DNA of 56,286 nucleotides from Gracilibacillus halophilus YIM-C55.5 (GCF_000359605.1 NZ_APML01000012.1:1-56286); one strand, 5' to 3'; positions 35,569 to 45,665 are shown, numbered from the stretch's first letter. Numbers and translations: made by a program. Notes: a model not told the origin generated them from the letters alone.

Positions 35569-35612
35569 CCTCTTCAAGGATCGAATCATTTCATCCTTGA
35601 AGAGGTTTTTTT
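35569..35612. terminator. Bidirectional terminator (chemoreceptor / rhamnogalacturonan locus)
   Basis: CCTCTTCAAGGAT (35569-35581) pairs with ATCCTTGAAGAGG (35593-35605), then seven T on the plus strand. It also closes the leftward polysaccharide operon. Confidence 0.92.
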
Positions 35613-35617
35613 GTCAA

Positions 35618-36256
35618 CTAATGGTCATCAATCAATGCATTCAATTGTAAAGATATGAGTAAAGCGATTTGACTGGCACCTTTCTTTGTGAAATGTGTAA
35701 AATCCTCCCCATTGACATAAGCCATATAATAAGGGAGCACTCGCTCATATCCAATCGTCTGAAAGTGTGATAAACTTAAGGCCATTCCATCGATGAGTAC
35801 CGTGTTTGTTTCTGCAGCTACTTCTTTCATCGCATTACAATAATCACAAAAATCACTTAAAAACGCACCATTTACATAATGAAGTCTTGCTACAGGTGTA
35901 ATCAAAATGGGTGTTGCTTTTTGTTTATAGATTTCGTTCACGAACAAGTGTAAATTCTCTTGGTAATCTTGATATGGTTCCGTATACCGATGAGGCCTTA
36001 TTTTGGTTGAATCATTATGGCCTAACTGAATGGTGACCATATCGTCTGACTGTAACTGTTGCAACACATTATCTAAACGACCTTCTTCAATAAATGTTTT
36101 TGTACTTCTACCACCTATTGCATGATTACGAATGTCAATATCCTTCGATAGATAACTTGTGAGAAACTGTCCCCATCCTGCTTGTGGCGCTTCATCTTCG
36201 GTGTAAGTCTGACAAGTAGAATCACCGATTAAATATAATGCTCGTTTATTTTTCAC
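35618..36256 (-). CDS. rhgT: SGNH hydrolase, rhamnogalacturonan acetylesterase (CE12, RhgT-like)
   Basis: About 212 residues of the GDSL/SGNH fold: block I LIGDSTCQTY with the catalytic Ser, block II GGRSTKTF, block III QLGHNDS and block V DFTHFTKKGA with catalytic Asp and His. The GDSTxxTY form is characteristic of rhamnogalacturonan acetylesterases. No signal peptide, so it removes acetyl groups inside the cell. GTG 36256 is chosen since GGGGAG sits seven bases upstream; it overlaps the preceding gene by 11 bases. It is the last gene of the rhamnogalacturonan locus. Confidence 0.88.
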   Translation of the reverse strand: MKNKRALYLIGDSTCQTYTEDEAPQAGWGQFLTSYLSKDIDIRNHAIGGRSTKTFIEEGRLDNVLQQLQSDDMVTIQLGHNDSTKIRPHRYTEPYQDYQENLHLFVNEIYKQKATPILITPVARLHYVNGAFLSDFCDYCNAMKEVAAETNTVLIDGMALSLSHFQTIGYERVLPYYMAYVNGEDFTHFTKKGASQIALLISLQLNALIDDH

Positions 36257-36923
36257 TAAGAATCTCCCCTTCACTCATCCCATTCGTTTTTGACGTTTCA
36301 AGTAGTGATTGTTTATATTCAATCCTTATAAAAGTGCGGTAACAAATCCACATCACAACCAAACTCGTTAGACTCGGACCAAATAAAAACAAGAAAACCG
36401 AAAATGTCACCCATAAATAATACAGAACAAAACAAGCGGCTAATAGATACATCGTTCGCAATGGCTGATACAGACTTATTAAGAGAGCATTTTTGATATA
36501 TTGGCCGATGGAACGATCATAATGTACATATAACGGGAATACATAAAGCAACAGCAATCCATACAAAATTGCCGTGAGAATAAAAGTCGCTTTTACTAAT
36601 AAATTGATGGTTGGATCATTAACTTCGAAATAATGTAAATTAACGAGCAACATCATTCCAAATAGAAATAATAACCAAAATAATCCATTCGCTTTTAAAA
36701 ATTCTTCTCGATAAGATTTCCAAAACACAGGGAACACAGCAAATCCCTGTTCACCCATTGACCATTTTCGAAACACGGCAAACATCGCTACTGTGCTCGG
36801 ACCTATCCCCAAAAAGAACAAACCTAGTAAGGTAAATACAATCCACAGAAAATTAACATAAAATAAAAATAAGACAGCTTCTCCAAATTGATAAAATCGA
36901 CCCATAAAACTATCACTGTTCAC
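36246..36923 (-). CDS. YesL-like DUF624 membrane protein
   Basis: 225-residue protein with five or six hydrophobic helices and the DUF624 pattern (YVNFLWIVFTLLGLFFLGIGPSTVAMFAVFRKW). DUF624/YesL proteins occur almost always inside pectin or xylan utilisation clusters next to ABC importers, but their job is not known. The start is GTG 36923, with AGGTGAT inside the end of the preceding gene; ATG 36905 is an alternative. It overlaps the esterase gene and lies four bases after the GH106-like gene. Confidence 0.85.
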   Translation of the reverse strand: MNSDSFMGRFYQFGEAVLFLFYVNFLWIVFTLLGLFFLGIGPSTVAMFAVFRKWSMGEQGFAVFPVFWKSYREEFLKANGLFWLLFLFGMMLLVNLHYFEVNDPTINLLVKATFILTAILYGLLLLYVFPLYVHYDRSIGQYIKNALLISLYQPLRTMYLLAACFVLYYLWVTFSVFLFLFGPSLTSLVVMWICYRTFIRIEYKQSLLETSKTNGMSEGEILSEK

Positions 36924-36927
36924 ACAA

Positions 36928-39450
36928 TCACCTACCCGTTCGAAAGACTAATTGCACTGGTCCGATTAGGCCTGAACATCGCTTTTTATGATCCATCTGA
37001 TTCGTCATATGATTCGTAACCTTCACTTCTAAATGATTTTCTCCTTCTTGAAGTAAATGAACAGGGAGTTTGATTTTGTATGGGGCCCACATTTTCACAT
37101 CCACGAAATGTTCATTGAGTGTCACTTCAGCTAATTGATGCACTTCTCCTAAATGCACCCAAATGTCTTCATTTTGGTTGATCTCGCCCCGCTGTAATTG
37201 AAAGGAAAATGGATAAACAAAGCTACCCGTGAAATGATCAAAACACTCACACCAGTCGAATAATTGTTCATACGGCCAAATATTTTGTTCTGTTGATTGT
37301 TGGGTGGGTGCTTGCCACGGGATGAGTTTGTTTCGTTCATGGACACGATGATGAAAAACACGTGACGCTGTTTCTTCCATAAATGGATTTACGTAAACAA
37401 TCACGCTTTCTCTACGATGAAGACAGATATGAAGACTGCCTTCACGAGAATAGCGAGGTAATTTCCTTACACCATACCACGCATCCCATATTTCGACCTT
37501 ACCTGTCTGTTGGAACCAAACGTAATCATCAATCATATCTTCTCCTTCGTTGACAAGTAAATGAAAATAGTGCCCATCTTTGTGTAGGGAAGTCACTCGT
37601 ACGTCCGGTTGGTGATGGTGAAATTGAATAGACATCAATTGCTCCCGTTTCTCGCTGATTTTATCCAAAACCTCTTCACGGTTTGTTACTATTGTTGCAT
37701 GGGGCAAAACTGACTGTTCTTCCCCACTCATTTGAACAATTTGACCGCCTTGACGACTCCATTGATCAAGAACAGTTTGAACGGATGTAGGTATATGTGC
37801 ACGTATAGACTCGTCAATAATGAGCATGTGGTAACGTTGCTGTTGAATCACTAATTCATCTCGATCGATCATGACTTCGTTTTTTGAAAAATGGTTCATG
37901 TCTAAATAATTCCATTCGATTTGATGCTGATATAACATTTTTGCTACATCCGTGGGAAGATGATCAGGCTCTGCAATAATCGCTATCTGACTCAAATTTA
38001 TACTATCTGTTAATAACCAGCTTAATCGTTTCATGTACAAACTAAACGAGTGATAATACGGCCACCACGTATTATGTAATCCAACATCAGGTGGACGTTC
38101 GTGACTTCTTTTCCCATCAATTGAATAATAGAATGCATGGGGTACAAACAAATTACACCCACGCACGGCCAACCAATCGATATACCATTTCATATCATCT
38201 GCCGACAAATCCCAATCGTTATCTCTTCCACATGCTCCAAGGAATTCATTCATATTTCTCCGTCTGCCATTGTGTCTTGCCGCATCTGCTGCACATTTTG
38301 CTGCTGTAGAATGAGCACCTGTCACGCCCTTTCCATCCTCTGGTGCCACCCATCGCCAAACAACATCCTGTCCCGGAATATGAAAATTCGATAACACACC
38401 AATATCTTCACTTTCTGCTGGATGACCAGTTAAACTTAATTGATTCTTTTCACACCATTGATAAATCGGTTGATAGTAACTCTGTTCTAAACGTTTATGT
38501 ACGACGGTTTGATAATTTTTACGAATCATTTCTTCTTTATTTGAAAACGGATAAAACAAGCCGATTAAATCTTCCACATGGTGACCAACTGCATAAAATT
38601 CATATTCTAATCCATCTGTCCAAGGAATGAGTCCTGATTTTGCATTTCTTCCTAAAATATTTGGTTCATCGGTAAAAAATGCGAAAATGGTATCACCAAA
38701 ATCCTCTCCTACAACTTCTTTATACCGTTCATACGTGAATTGAATGAAACAATCGACAGCTTCTGGGTTTAATAAATCAGCGGAGCGAGGTGCATCGGGC
38801 TCACCATCATCTTGATCATCATGAAGCCCACGAATGGTTCCACTGGAATACGTTTCTATGAACAAAAGGACCTTCCACTCATTCGGGTTTCGTCGTTGAA
38901 AGAAACCTTCTTGAATTCTTTCTGCAATCCATAGTTCTTGATTTTTCAACGTCATCGTTTCTGTATTTAACGGATACAAACAAGTGACATGCTGCGTTTC
39001 AATCGAACCATCATCATTTGGACGAACAAAAAATGCAGCGACTAAACGATCATCATCCTGAAGCCGAATCGGTTGTTTGATTTGATCAATATCGTATGTC
39101 TTCAATGTTAACCCGCGACTAGCAAAGCTTCGATTCGTCTCTACGACTTTTCCATTTGCCGATCCTGAAGGGTACATACCTTCATCATATAAAATCACAT
39201 GCATCCCTAGCGCTTTCGCTTGTTTCACAGCAAACGATACAAATTCCATAAAACCATCCGATAAATATGGAAGATCGTCCGGTAATCCGATCCGAGGATG
39301 CAATACAAATCCCTCAATTCCTTTTTCCTTGAATGCAAGTAACTGTCGTTTGATTTCATCTTTCGTTAACCTGTCATTCCAAAACCAGAAAGGCATTGCT
39401 GAATAAATGGATTCGGGTTGTTGGAATGTTTCCCATAAATGTTTAGTCAA
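36928..39450 (-). CDS. GH106-like alpha-L-rhamnosidase
   Basis: 840-residue protein of the GH106 type (Glyco_hydro_106). The N-terminal part is a TIM barrel: MPFWFWNDRLTKDEIKRQL, GIEGFVLHPRIGLP, LYDEGMYPSGSANG, FFTDEPNILGR with a likely catalytic acid, TGHPAESEDIG and a NEFLGACGR segment; the C-terminal 250 residues form beta-sandwich domains ending in a jelly-roll (WAPYKIKLPVHLLQEGENHLEVKV). No signal peptide, so it acts on imported oligosaccharides, removing terminal rhamnose from rhamnogalacturonan. The start is TTG 39450 with AGGGGG upstream, 14 bases after the regulator gene. Confidence 0.85.
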   Translation of the reverse strand: MTKHLWETFQQPESIYSAMPFWFWNDRLTKDEIKRQLLAFKEKGIEGFVLHPRIGLPDDLPYLSDGFMEFVSFAVKQAKALGMHVILYDEGMYPSGSANGKVVETNRSFASRGLTLKTYDIDQIKQPIRLQDDDRLVAAFFVRPNDDGSIETQHVTCLYPLNTETMTLKNQELWIAERIQEGFFQRRNPNEWKVLLFIETYSSGTIRGLHDDQDDGEPDAPRSADLLNPEAVDCFIQFTYERYKEVVGEDFGDTIFAFFTDEPNILGRNAKSGLIPWTDGLEYEFYAVGHHVEDLIGLFYPFSNKEEMIRKNYQTVVHKRLEQSYYQPIYQWCEKNQLSLTGHPAESEDIGVLSNFHIPGQDVVWRWVAPEDGKGVTGAHSTAAKCAADAARHNGRRRNMNEFLGACGRDNDWDLSADDMKWYIDWLAVRGCNLFVPHAFYYSIDGKRSHERPPDVGLHNTWWPYYHSFSLYMKRLSWLLTDSINLSQIAIIAEPDHLPTDVAKMLYQHQIEWNYLDMNHFSKNEVMIDRDELVIQQQRYHMLIIDESIRAHIPTSVQTVLDQWSRQGGQIVQMSGEEQSVLPHATIVTNREEVLDKISEKREQLMSIQFHHHQPDVRVTSLHKDGHYFHLLVNEGEDMIDDYVWFQQTGKVEIWDAWYGVRKLPRYSREGSLHICLHRRESVIVYVNPFMEETASRVFHHRVHERNKLIPWQAPTQQSTEQNIWPYEQLFDWCECFDHFTGSFVYPFSFQLQRGEINQNEDIWVHLGEVHQLAEVTLNEHFVDVKMWAPYKIKLPVHLLQEGENHLEVKVTNHMTNQMDHKKRCSGLIGPVQLVFRTGR

Positions 39451-39464
39451 AACTGATCAACCCC

Positions 39465-41783
39465 CTAAGACGTTTGCGCATATTGCTTTCGAAATTGGCT
39501 AGGCGGGACACCAACATGCTTTTTGAAAATTCGGTTAAAATAACTATGGCGATATCCAACTTGTTCTGCTATATGACTAATCTTTACGTTAGATTCTATG
39601 AGAAGTCTTTTTGCTTGATCTAATCTCATATTTGTTAAGTAATCAATAAAGTTTATGCCTAAAATATTTTTAAATGCTTTACTTAACGAATAAGGTGTCG
39701 TATGAACAAAGTCGGCACAGCTTTCCAATGATATATCCTCCATGTAATATTTCTTCATATATTGAAGTGTCTGTTCAACAAGCCGCTTCATTTCCATATT
39801 CATATTATCTTCCATGAAAAGGACATACGGTTGTATAACTTCTCCGATCAGCCAACGAATCATCCATTCCCTTTCACGTATTTGTTGCAACTCGACAAAC
39901 ATATTTCGCCCTTCAAATAAATCTGCTAAGTCGAGTCCAGATTGAAGCATTTCGTGTTGAATAGCACTATAAAGTTGCATTACACTTGATTGCACGTTCA
40001 CTTCATTCAACCCACGGTCCAACAAATGATTGAAAAACTGCCGAATGATTGCTTCTGCCTCATTCGTATGACCACGTCGAATACACTGAATCATTTCTTT
40101 TTCTAATTCAAAAGGATAAATCAGTTTTTCCATCTCCCTGTTGTTATTTAACTCATTTAAAAAGATCAACTGATTTTTATTACCAAATTCCCGGTAACGC
40201 TTCCCACGCTCCAATTCCTCAAATAATTGCGGAATTTGTTTCACACGATCAGCCACCGAACTCACGGTTACCGTTACTTGAAGATGTAACAATTGATTGA
40301 TTGTTTTTGTCACCGCATCAGCTATCAAATGAATTTGATGATTAACATTAGCATCTTCATTCGGTACCAATAAAAACATACTAGCGGATAAATCATACGC
40401 ATTGAGGACGGTATACTGATGTATATGATCTTTAGCGACATCTTCCATTACATTCGCCATGGCAAATGTAAGTAAACCTTCATCATCATCTACTGCTGTA
40501 CCAGCTTCATATAAACCTGTTAATTGATAATCAATGAATAAAAAATGATGATCCGATGTTTCCCAACCATAACTATTCATTCGTTTTCGTAACTCGATTT
40601 CATCATAATCATAGAAATAGCCCCTTGCTAATTGCATCAGAAAATGTTGTTTTAATTGAGGGACTTGTGCCGACATTCGTTCTTCTAACTTTTCTCTTTC
40701 CGTCGACAATTCATAGAAAGAATCACGTATCTGTTGAAATTCATCATGGTATTTACTTGTACCGAACCAGTTACTTCCAGTTGGTAAACTCAATGTCAAT
40801 CGCTTCACTGGTTGATACAAACGGTTTGACGCAAGAAATGTCATAATAAAAGCTAGGACAAGTACCGATAAACTAGATATGAGAATGACTTTTGATATCG
40901 TAACAATCGGTGAAGTAATCGCTGAAATGGGCGCAGCGGATACATAGGTCCATTCAGAACCAATCCGGTCAAATGATCCGAAAGAAACAGAATACGTCTG
41001 ATGATTCCAATCGATCTGAAATGACTCTTTCTCACCATTTATCGTTTGCTTTCGCTCTTGCAACTCTGAAATAAATGACTGGTTATTAAAATCTGAACTT
41101 GACAACAATACATCATTTTCGTCATTTAATAAAATCGAAACCCCATCACTATATGGTGTTAAGGTTTCCAATTGTCTAGCGAGTGTAGTTTGATCAATCG
41201 TCACAATAATAGCGCCAAAAGGATCATTACTTACACCAGGGATTTGATGAGTTAATGTCATCTCATTTTGGTATTTTTTATTTTTCGAAAATACTTCTGC
41301 TTGTTCCCACGTCACATTTTTAGAGGCTTGAATGATGGATTGATAAGCACGCAAATGTTGTTGATCCTCTACATTCGTAACATATGGTGAAAACAATACG
41401 GGGTCATGACGGTTGACAAACAATTCAACGTTATGAATTAACGGATGACTCCCTTTTAATATCAACAATTTCTTCTTAATTTCTCTCGTTTCTTGAAATT
41501 GATCGATAAAATCAAGTTGCATAATCTTTGATTGAAATGATGGCTCAAACGCCCAATATGACAATGACTCTTCTAAATAATTAAATTGCTCATCAATATT
41601 TTTGACTCGTTCATCAATTTCTTCCGCATGAATCTCACGTAATTCTGACTCTGTGGATTGTAAACCAAACCAATAAATACCAATCCCAGAAATCACCCCA
41701 GGTATTGACGCAATCAATAAAATTAATAGAAAACTTTTTCTGTAAAAAGCGCTTTGCCATCTTGTTTTCAACCAATTGATCAT
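39465..41783 (-). CDS. yesS: YesS-like membrane-anchored AraC-family regulator
   Basis: About 772 residues: TM1 (about 13-35), a 240-residue extracellular region, TM2 (about 290-312), a long cytoplasmic linker and a C-terminal AraC DNA-binding domain (about 670-772) with two HTHs, the second reading NVKISHIAEQVGYRHSYFNRIFKKHVGVPPSQFRKQY. This is the layout of B. subtilis YesS, activator of rhamnogalacturonan genes. It probably senses extracellular substrate or its binding protein. ATG 41783 follows GGGAGG; a reading from 41804 has no site. A consensus cre site lies 55-70 bases upstream. Confidence 0.88.
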   Translation of the reverse strand: MINWLKTRWQSAFYRKSFLLILLIASIPGVISGIGIYWFGLQSTESELREIHAEEIDERVKNIDEQFNYLEESLSYWAFEPSFQSKIMQLDFIDQFQETREIKKKLLILKGSHPLIHNVELFVNRHDPVLFSPYVTNVEDQQHLRAYQSIIQASKNVTWEQAEVFSKNKKYQNEMTLTHQIPGVSNDPFGAIIVTIDQTTLARQLETLTPYSDGVSILLNDENDVLLSSSDFNNQSFISELQERKQTINGEKESFQIDWNHQTYSVSFGSFDRIGSEWTYVSAAPISAITSPIVTISKVILISSLSVLVLAFIMTFLASNRLYQPVKRLTLSLPTGSNWFGTSKYHDEFQQIRDSFYELSTEREKLEERMSAQVPQLKQHFLMQLARGYFYDYDEIELRKRMNSYGWETSDHHFLFIDYQLTGLYEAGTAVDDDEGLLTFAMANVMEDVAKDHIHQYTVLNAYDLSASMFLLVPNEDANVNHQIHLIADAVTKTINQLLHLQVTVTVSSVADRVKQIPQLFEELERGKRYREFGNKNQLIFLNELNNNREMEKLIYPFELEKEMIQCIRRGHTNEAEAIIRQFFNHLLDRGLNEVNVQSSVMQLYSAIQHEMLQSGLDLADLFEGRNMFVELQQIREREWMIRWLIGEVIQPYVLFMEDNMNMEMKRLVEQTLQYMKKYYMEDISLESCADFVHTTPYSLSKAFKNILGINFIDYLTNMRLDQAKRLLIESNVKISHIAEQVGYRHSYFNRIFKKHVGVPPSQFRKQYAQTS

Positions 41784-41837
41784 GACGAACGATCCTCCCA
41801 TCATCCCTCCAATTCTTATTCACACATTCTACCAAAA

Positions 41838-41853
41838 ATGTAAGCGTTATCAT
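41838..41853. promoter_or_regulatory. CcpA (cre) site upstream of the YesS-like gene
   Basis: ATGTAAGCGTTATCAT agrees with WTGNAARCGNWWWCAW at every position. It lies between the second permease gene and the regulator gene, so it could also act on read-through transcription. Confidence 0.75.
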
Positions 41854-41879
41854 ATAGGGAATAAGTCGTGTTTTTCTTT

Positions 41880-42755
41880 TTACCCTTTGACAGATCCTAA
41901 TAATATTCCTTTGGCAAAATGCTTCTGTAGAAACGGATAAAATAATAAAATGGGAACCGTTGCCACAACGACAACTGCCATTTTCAATGATTCTTCCGGT
42001 GGATCAGCTAACATCGTATCCATTTCACCAAAATCGACATTTGCGACCATCATTAACTGTTGTAACAATAACTGAATCGGCCATTTGGCACTATCACTGA
42101 TATAGAGTAGTGCATTAAAGAAGTCATTCCAATAAAAAACGGCATAAAATAATGTAAATGTAGCGATGACTGGTTTAGATAACGGGAGGACAATTTTCCA
42201 AAAAACGCCCATGTCAGAACACCCATCAATCCGAGCTGATTCCTCCAATTCTTCCGGTAAATTTTGAAAGAAGCTTTTTACAATAATTAAATAGAATGGA
42301 TTAATCGCTACTGGCAAAATAAGCGCCCATAATGAATCTAATAAGCCTAAACTTCGAACAACCATATAAGTCGGGATCATCCCACCATTAAAAATCATCG
42401 TAAATACAACTAAATTTAATAACACATTTCGCCCTAATAAGTTTCGTCGAGACAACGGATAAGCCATCGTTAATGTTAATGCCAGACTCACTAATGTCCC
42501 CAAAACGGTAACTAATACGGATACGCCCATACTACGAACGAACGTATTGGTAGAGAAAATATATTCGTACGCAGCTGTTGTTATGGTATCGGGTATAATG
42601 AAAAATGGTCGAGCTGCAATTTCTGCCTCTGTTGCAAAGGAAGCGGCAATCACGTAAACAAACGGAATAAATGTCACTAACCCCATTAATAGTAGAATAA
42701 TATGGTTAAAGACATCAAAAACTCTTCCTAATGGTGTATTATGCATTTTGTGCAT
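41880..42755 (-). CDS. ytcP: ABC transporter permease, YtcP/LplC type
   Basis: 291-residue inner-membrane component of a carbohydrate importer with six helices. The EAA-like loop that contacts the ATPase is visible as EELEESARIDGCSDMGVFWKIVLPLSKP. N-terminal NTPLGRVFDVFNHIILLLMGLVTFIPF and the ending FAKGILLGSVKG are typical of YtcP/LplC, the partner of YteP in rhamnogalacturonan import. The ATG is 20 bases after the YteP-like stop. No ATPase gene is present; such systems share MsmX encoded elsewhere. Confidence 0.9.
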   Translation of the reverse strand: MHKMHNTPLGRVFDVFNHIILLLMGLVTFIPFVYVIAASFATEAEIAARPFFIIPDTITTAAYEYIFSTNTFVRSMGVSVLVTVLGTLVSLALTLTMAYPLSRRNLLGRNVLLNLVVFTMIFNGGMIPTYMVVRSLGLLDSLWALILPVAINPFYLIIVKSFFQNLPEELEESARIDGCSDMGVFWKIVLPLSKPVIATFTLFYAVFYWNDFFNALLYISDSAKWPIQLLLQQLMMVANVDFGEMDTMLADPPEESLKMAVVVVATVPILLFYPFLQKHFAKGILLGSVKG

Positions 42756-42775
42756 GATATATACGAACCTCCCTC

Positions 42776-43750
42776 TTAAAATAGTCCAGGTTGTTTCATT
42801 TTCTTCGCTAAATAGTCAGAACCATAAATTAAAATAATCCCAACAACGGCTTTAAACAAACCAACGGCAGTACTATAACTGAATGCACCTTGGGTAATCC
42901 CAACAAAATATACATACGTATCAAATACATCAGCCACTTCGCGATTTAGAGAGTTTGTCATCAAATAGATTTGTTGAAACCCTTGGTCTAAGAAATTACC
43001 AAGTCGTAAAATTAATAAAATCATGATCGTACCGCGTAAGGCAGGTAAGGTCACATGCCACATTCTTCGAAAGCGGCCAGCGCCATCCATGATCGCTGCT
43101 TCATATTGTTCCGTGCTAACCCCTGCTAATGCCGCTAAGAAGATAACCGTTCCCCAACCCGTTTCTTTCCATATTACCTGTCCAATAATCATTGGTCGGA
43201 ACCAATCAGGACTTGAAAGAAAATTAATGGTTTCACCTGTAAAGTATTCAACGATCGCGTTGACTGCACCACCACTTGTCGTCAAAAAAACGTAAGTAAT
43301 ACTCGCAATAATTACCCAAGACATGAAATGTGGTACATATACCAAGGTTTGTATCGTTCGCTTAAAAAATTGCACCCTAATTTCATTAAGCAATAAAGCA
43401 ACAATAATTGGTGCCGGAAAGAAAAAGATTAAATCATAGAAAGCTAAAATTAATGTATTGCGCAACAAACGAAAAAAGTCTGGGTTTTGAAAGAAATTGA
43501 TAAAGTGATCAAAACCAACCCATTTACTTTCCCAAAACCCGAGAAACGGTGAATAATCCTGAAAGGCCATTAACACGCCCCACATCGGCAAGTACTTAAA
43601 CAAAAGAAAATATATCAAACCTGGAAGCAACAACAAATATAAATAACGGTTTCTGAACAACAATTTCATTTTTGAGACTTGGTTGCTTCCTTCTTCTTCG
43701 TTAACGATCTTCTTTTTGGACTTCAGGCTTAAGAGTCCCAACGTCGTCAT
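42776..43750 (-). CDS. yteP: ABC transporter permease, YteP/LplB type
   Basis: 324-residue permease with six helices after a charged N-terminal stretch. The coupling loop is EQYEAAIMDGAGRFRRMWHVTLPALRGTI, and the RYLYLLLLPGLIYFLLFKYLPMWGVLMAFQDY start is typical of the YteP/LplB family. It pairs with the next gene to form the membrane channel for rhamnogalacturonan-derived oligosaccharides. The ATG lies very close to GGGGGA, so a start at TTG four codons later is possible. An intercistronic hairpin separates it from the binding-protein gene. Confidence 0.9.
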   Translation of the reverse strand: MTTLGLLSLKSKKKIVNEEEGSNQVSKMKLLFRNRYLYLLLLPGLIYFLLFKYLPMWGVLMAFQDYSPFLGFWESKWVGFDHFINFFQNPDFFRLLRNTLILAFYDLIFFFPAPIIVALLLNEIRVQFFKRTIQTLVYVPHFMSWVIIASITYVFLTTSGGAVNAIVEYFTGETINFLSSPDWFRPMIIGQVIWKETGWGTVIFLAALAGVSTEQYEAAIMDGAGRFRRMWHVTLPALRGTIMILLILRLGNFLDQGFQQIYLMTNSLNREVADVFDTYVYFVGITQGAFSYSTAVGLFKAVVGIILIYGSDYLAKKMKQPGLF

Positions 43751-43803
43751 TCCCCCTTTTCCCCTTCATATGCATCAGCGGTGATCTAGCGTTAAAGTAT
43801 ATA

Positions 43804-43842
43804 GCAACGGAATGTACCCAACGAGTATGAGAATCCCGTTGC
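43804..43842 (-). promoter_or_regulatory. Intercistronic RNA hairpin between binding-protein and permease genes
   Basis: GCAACGGAAT (43804-43813) and ATCCCGTTGC (43833-43842). In minus-strand RNA the one mismatch becomes a G-U pair, so the ten-pair stem is continuous. No T run follows, which suggests a processing or mRNA-stabilising element that raises binding-protein levels over permease. Confidence 0.6.
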
Positions 43843-43865
43843 CTGATGAGTAATTCGGTCAATCT

Positions 43866-45419
43866 TTATTGATTTGCTTGTGCTTCTTGATATAATTGAT
43901 TAATTTCTTCAATGTACTCCTTACCGCCTGAATTCATCCAAAGTTCTTCCGCTTCATCTAAACCACTTTCATCAATTTGTCCTACAATATATTGAACACG
44001 AGCGTCAAGAATAATATTGTCTAACTGTTCTCCTTGGCGACCATACACTTCTGATACCAATGGTTCTGCTGGGTTTTCGACAACAATTTCTTCATTATTT
44101 TTCATGACTTGCTCCTCTTTCTTCTCAATTTCTTGTAATGGTTCCGTTAAATGACGTTCTTCTGGGATAAAGGTTAGTAGCTGGTTTAAATCTTCGTGTT
44201 CATAAATTAAAGCTTGATCATCTGATGGTGTATACTCTCCATCAACGATTTCATAATGTCTTCCTTCCACACCATTAAAGGCTAGGTTTTGCCCTTCTTC
44301 TGTACTCATTTGATCCATGAATTCAAGCACTTTGTGTAATTCTTCTTCTGATTGAACAGCGGTTTTTGATATTGCAAACATCATACTATAACCAGTGGTT
44401 GGTAAATGTGTTAAACCTTCAGGGCCTTCTACAGCACCAAATAAATCAACACTACCTTCAAGAGAAGAATCTTCCTTCACCATATTATCTTGATTACGAC
44501 TTGCAGCATCTGCTACATCAATCACTGTTCCTGCACGTCCATTGACAAATTCATCATGCCATTTCGCAGGGTCCATCACAGCAAAATCTTCATTGACAAG
44601 CCCTTCATCATACATTTTCTTAAAGAAATCGAGTGCTTCTCGATATTGTGGGTCTTGGAAATGCGGATATAATTTACCTTCATCATCTATGCCCCATTTA
44701 TTTGGAACACCAAACCATGTCTGCATAATATCCCAAGGACCTTCATACTCAGATATGACCGTTCCAATCGTGTCGTCTTTTCCATTGCCGTCAGGATCAT
44801 CATGTGTAAAGGCATACATTACATCATAAAACTCATCGATAGTTTGTGGCATTTCCATTCCTAGATTGTCTAACCAATCTTTACGAATGGTTACTGCTTT
44901 ACGCCCCAGTGGACGCGAACGATACAATGAATAAATGCGACCTTTTATAGAAATGTTATTCTTCACAATTTCGTTCATTTGACTTAAGTTTTCATACTCA
45001 TCTACATAGTCGGTTAAATCCCAAAATGCACCGTCTTCCACCGCGCTAATAAAACTCGGTGTTTTCCCGGTAAGAATAATCGATGGCAACTCACCAGATG
45101 CTAATGTAATATTAAATCGCTCATCATAATTGCTATTTGGGACAAATGTAATATCTAAATTCGTATTGGTAAATTCTTCGATAGCTTCCCAGGCTGGACT
45201 ATCTTCTTCTGGAGGCTCGGGTGAAAAGGAAGTTGTCATGATGGAAATATCAAAAGGTTCTTCATCTGTCTGATTATTTTCTCCTTGACTCTCGTCGTTA
45301 TTTGTTCCATCTGTATCTTCTTGATTGGAAGCTTCGTCATCTGAGTTACATCCAATCAAGATAACCATCAACAAACAGCTAAATAAAATCAACCATAACT
45401 TCTTCTTACGTTTCATCAT
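43866..45419 (-). CDS. ytcQ: Solute-binding lipoprotein, YtcQ/LipO type
   Basis: 517-residue lipoprotein: KRKKK start, hydrophobic core and lipobox VILIGC (Cys24), then an acidic Asp/Glu/Asn linker of about 30 residues and a long binding-protein fold (FTNTNLDITFVPNSNYDERFNITLASGELPSIIL; PQTIDEFYDVMYAF; DPDGNGKDDTIGT). Length and layout match B. subtilis YtcQ. The very acidic linker suits salt-rich surroundings. It captures oligosaccharides for the permeases downstream. GGGGAG precedes the ATG; a second ATG one codon on is equally possible. Confidence 0.9.
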   Translation of the reverse strand: MMKRKKKLWLILFSCLLMVILIGCNSDDEASNQEDTDGTNNDESQGENNQTDEEPFDISIMTTSFSPEPPEEDSPAWEAIEEFTNTNLDITFVPNSNYDERFNITLASGELPSIILTGKTPSFISAVEDGAFWDLTDYVDEYENLSQMNEIVKNNISIKGRIYSLYRSRPLGRKAVTIRKDWLDNLGMEMPQTIDEFYDVMYAFTHDDPDGNGKDDTIGTVISEYEGPWDIMQTWFGVPNKWGIDDEGKLYPHFQDPQYREALDFFKKMYDEGLVNEDFAVMDPAKWHDEFVNGRAGTVIDVADAASRNQDNMVKEDSSLEGSVDLFGAVEGPEGLTHLPTTGYSMMFAISKTAVQSEEELHKVLEFMDQMSTEEGQNLAFNGVEGRHYEIVDGEYTPSDDQALIYEHEDLNQLLTFIPEERHLTEPLQEIEKKEEQVMKNNEEIVVENPAEPLVSEVYGRQGEQLDNIILDARVQYIVGQIDESGLDEAEELWMNSGGKEYIEEINQLYQEAQANQ

Positions 45420-45497
45420 CTTGTTTTCTCCCCTTTTTCACTTTTTTTACTTTCGTACACATCAAATTCTCGTTTCCCCTCCCAATCAAAGATTATC

Positions 45498-45560
45498 CGT
45501 TACAAGATTTATTTTGTAACGTGACACCCTTATAATAAAACGCTTTCATTTTTCCGACAA
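45498..45560 (-). promoter_or_regulatory. Promoter of the importer operon with overlapping cre-like site and a downstream dyad
   Basis: Minus strand: TTGTCG (45555-45560), 17 bases, TATTAT (45532-45537). The spacer contains ATGAAAGCGTTTTATT (45535-45550), a cre-like sequence with two differences at its end. A dyad CGTTACAA / TTGTAACG (45498-45521) covers the region just after the expected start and could be an operator or 5' RNA hairpin. No gene lies in 45520-45665. Confidence 0.55.
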
Positions 45561-45665
45561 TCATACTTTTTTGTCACACGATCAAATCGCTTTCTCACAA
45601 CACTGATTCGTCGTATGAATGATGATTATCACTTCTTTGTTTATTTATCACTTTTTTGCCACTCG

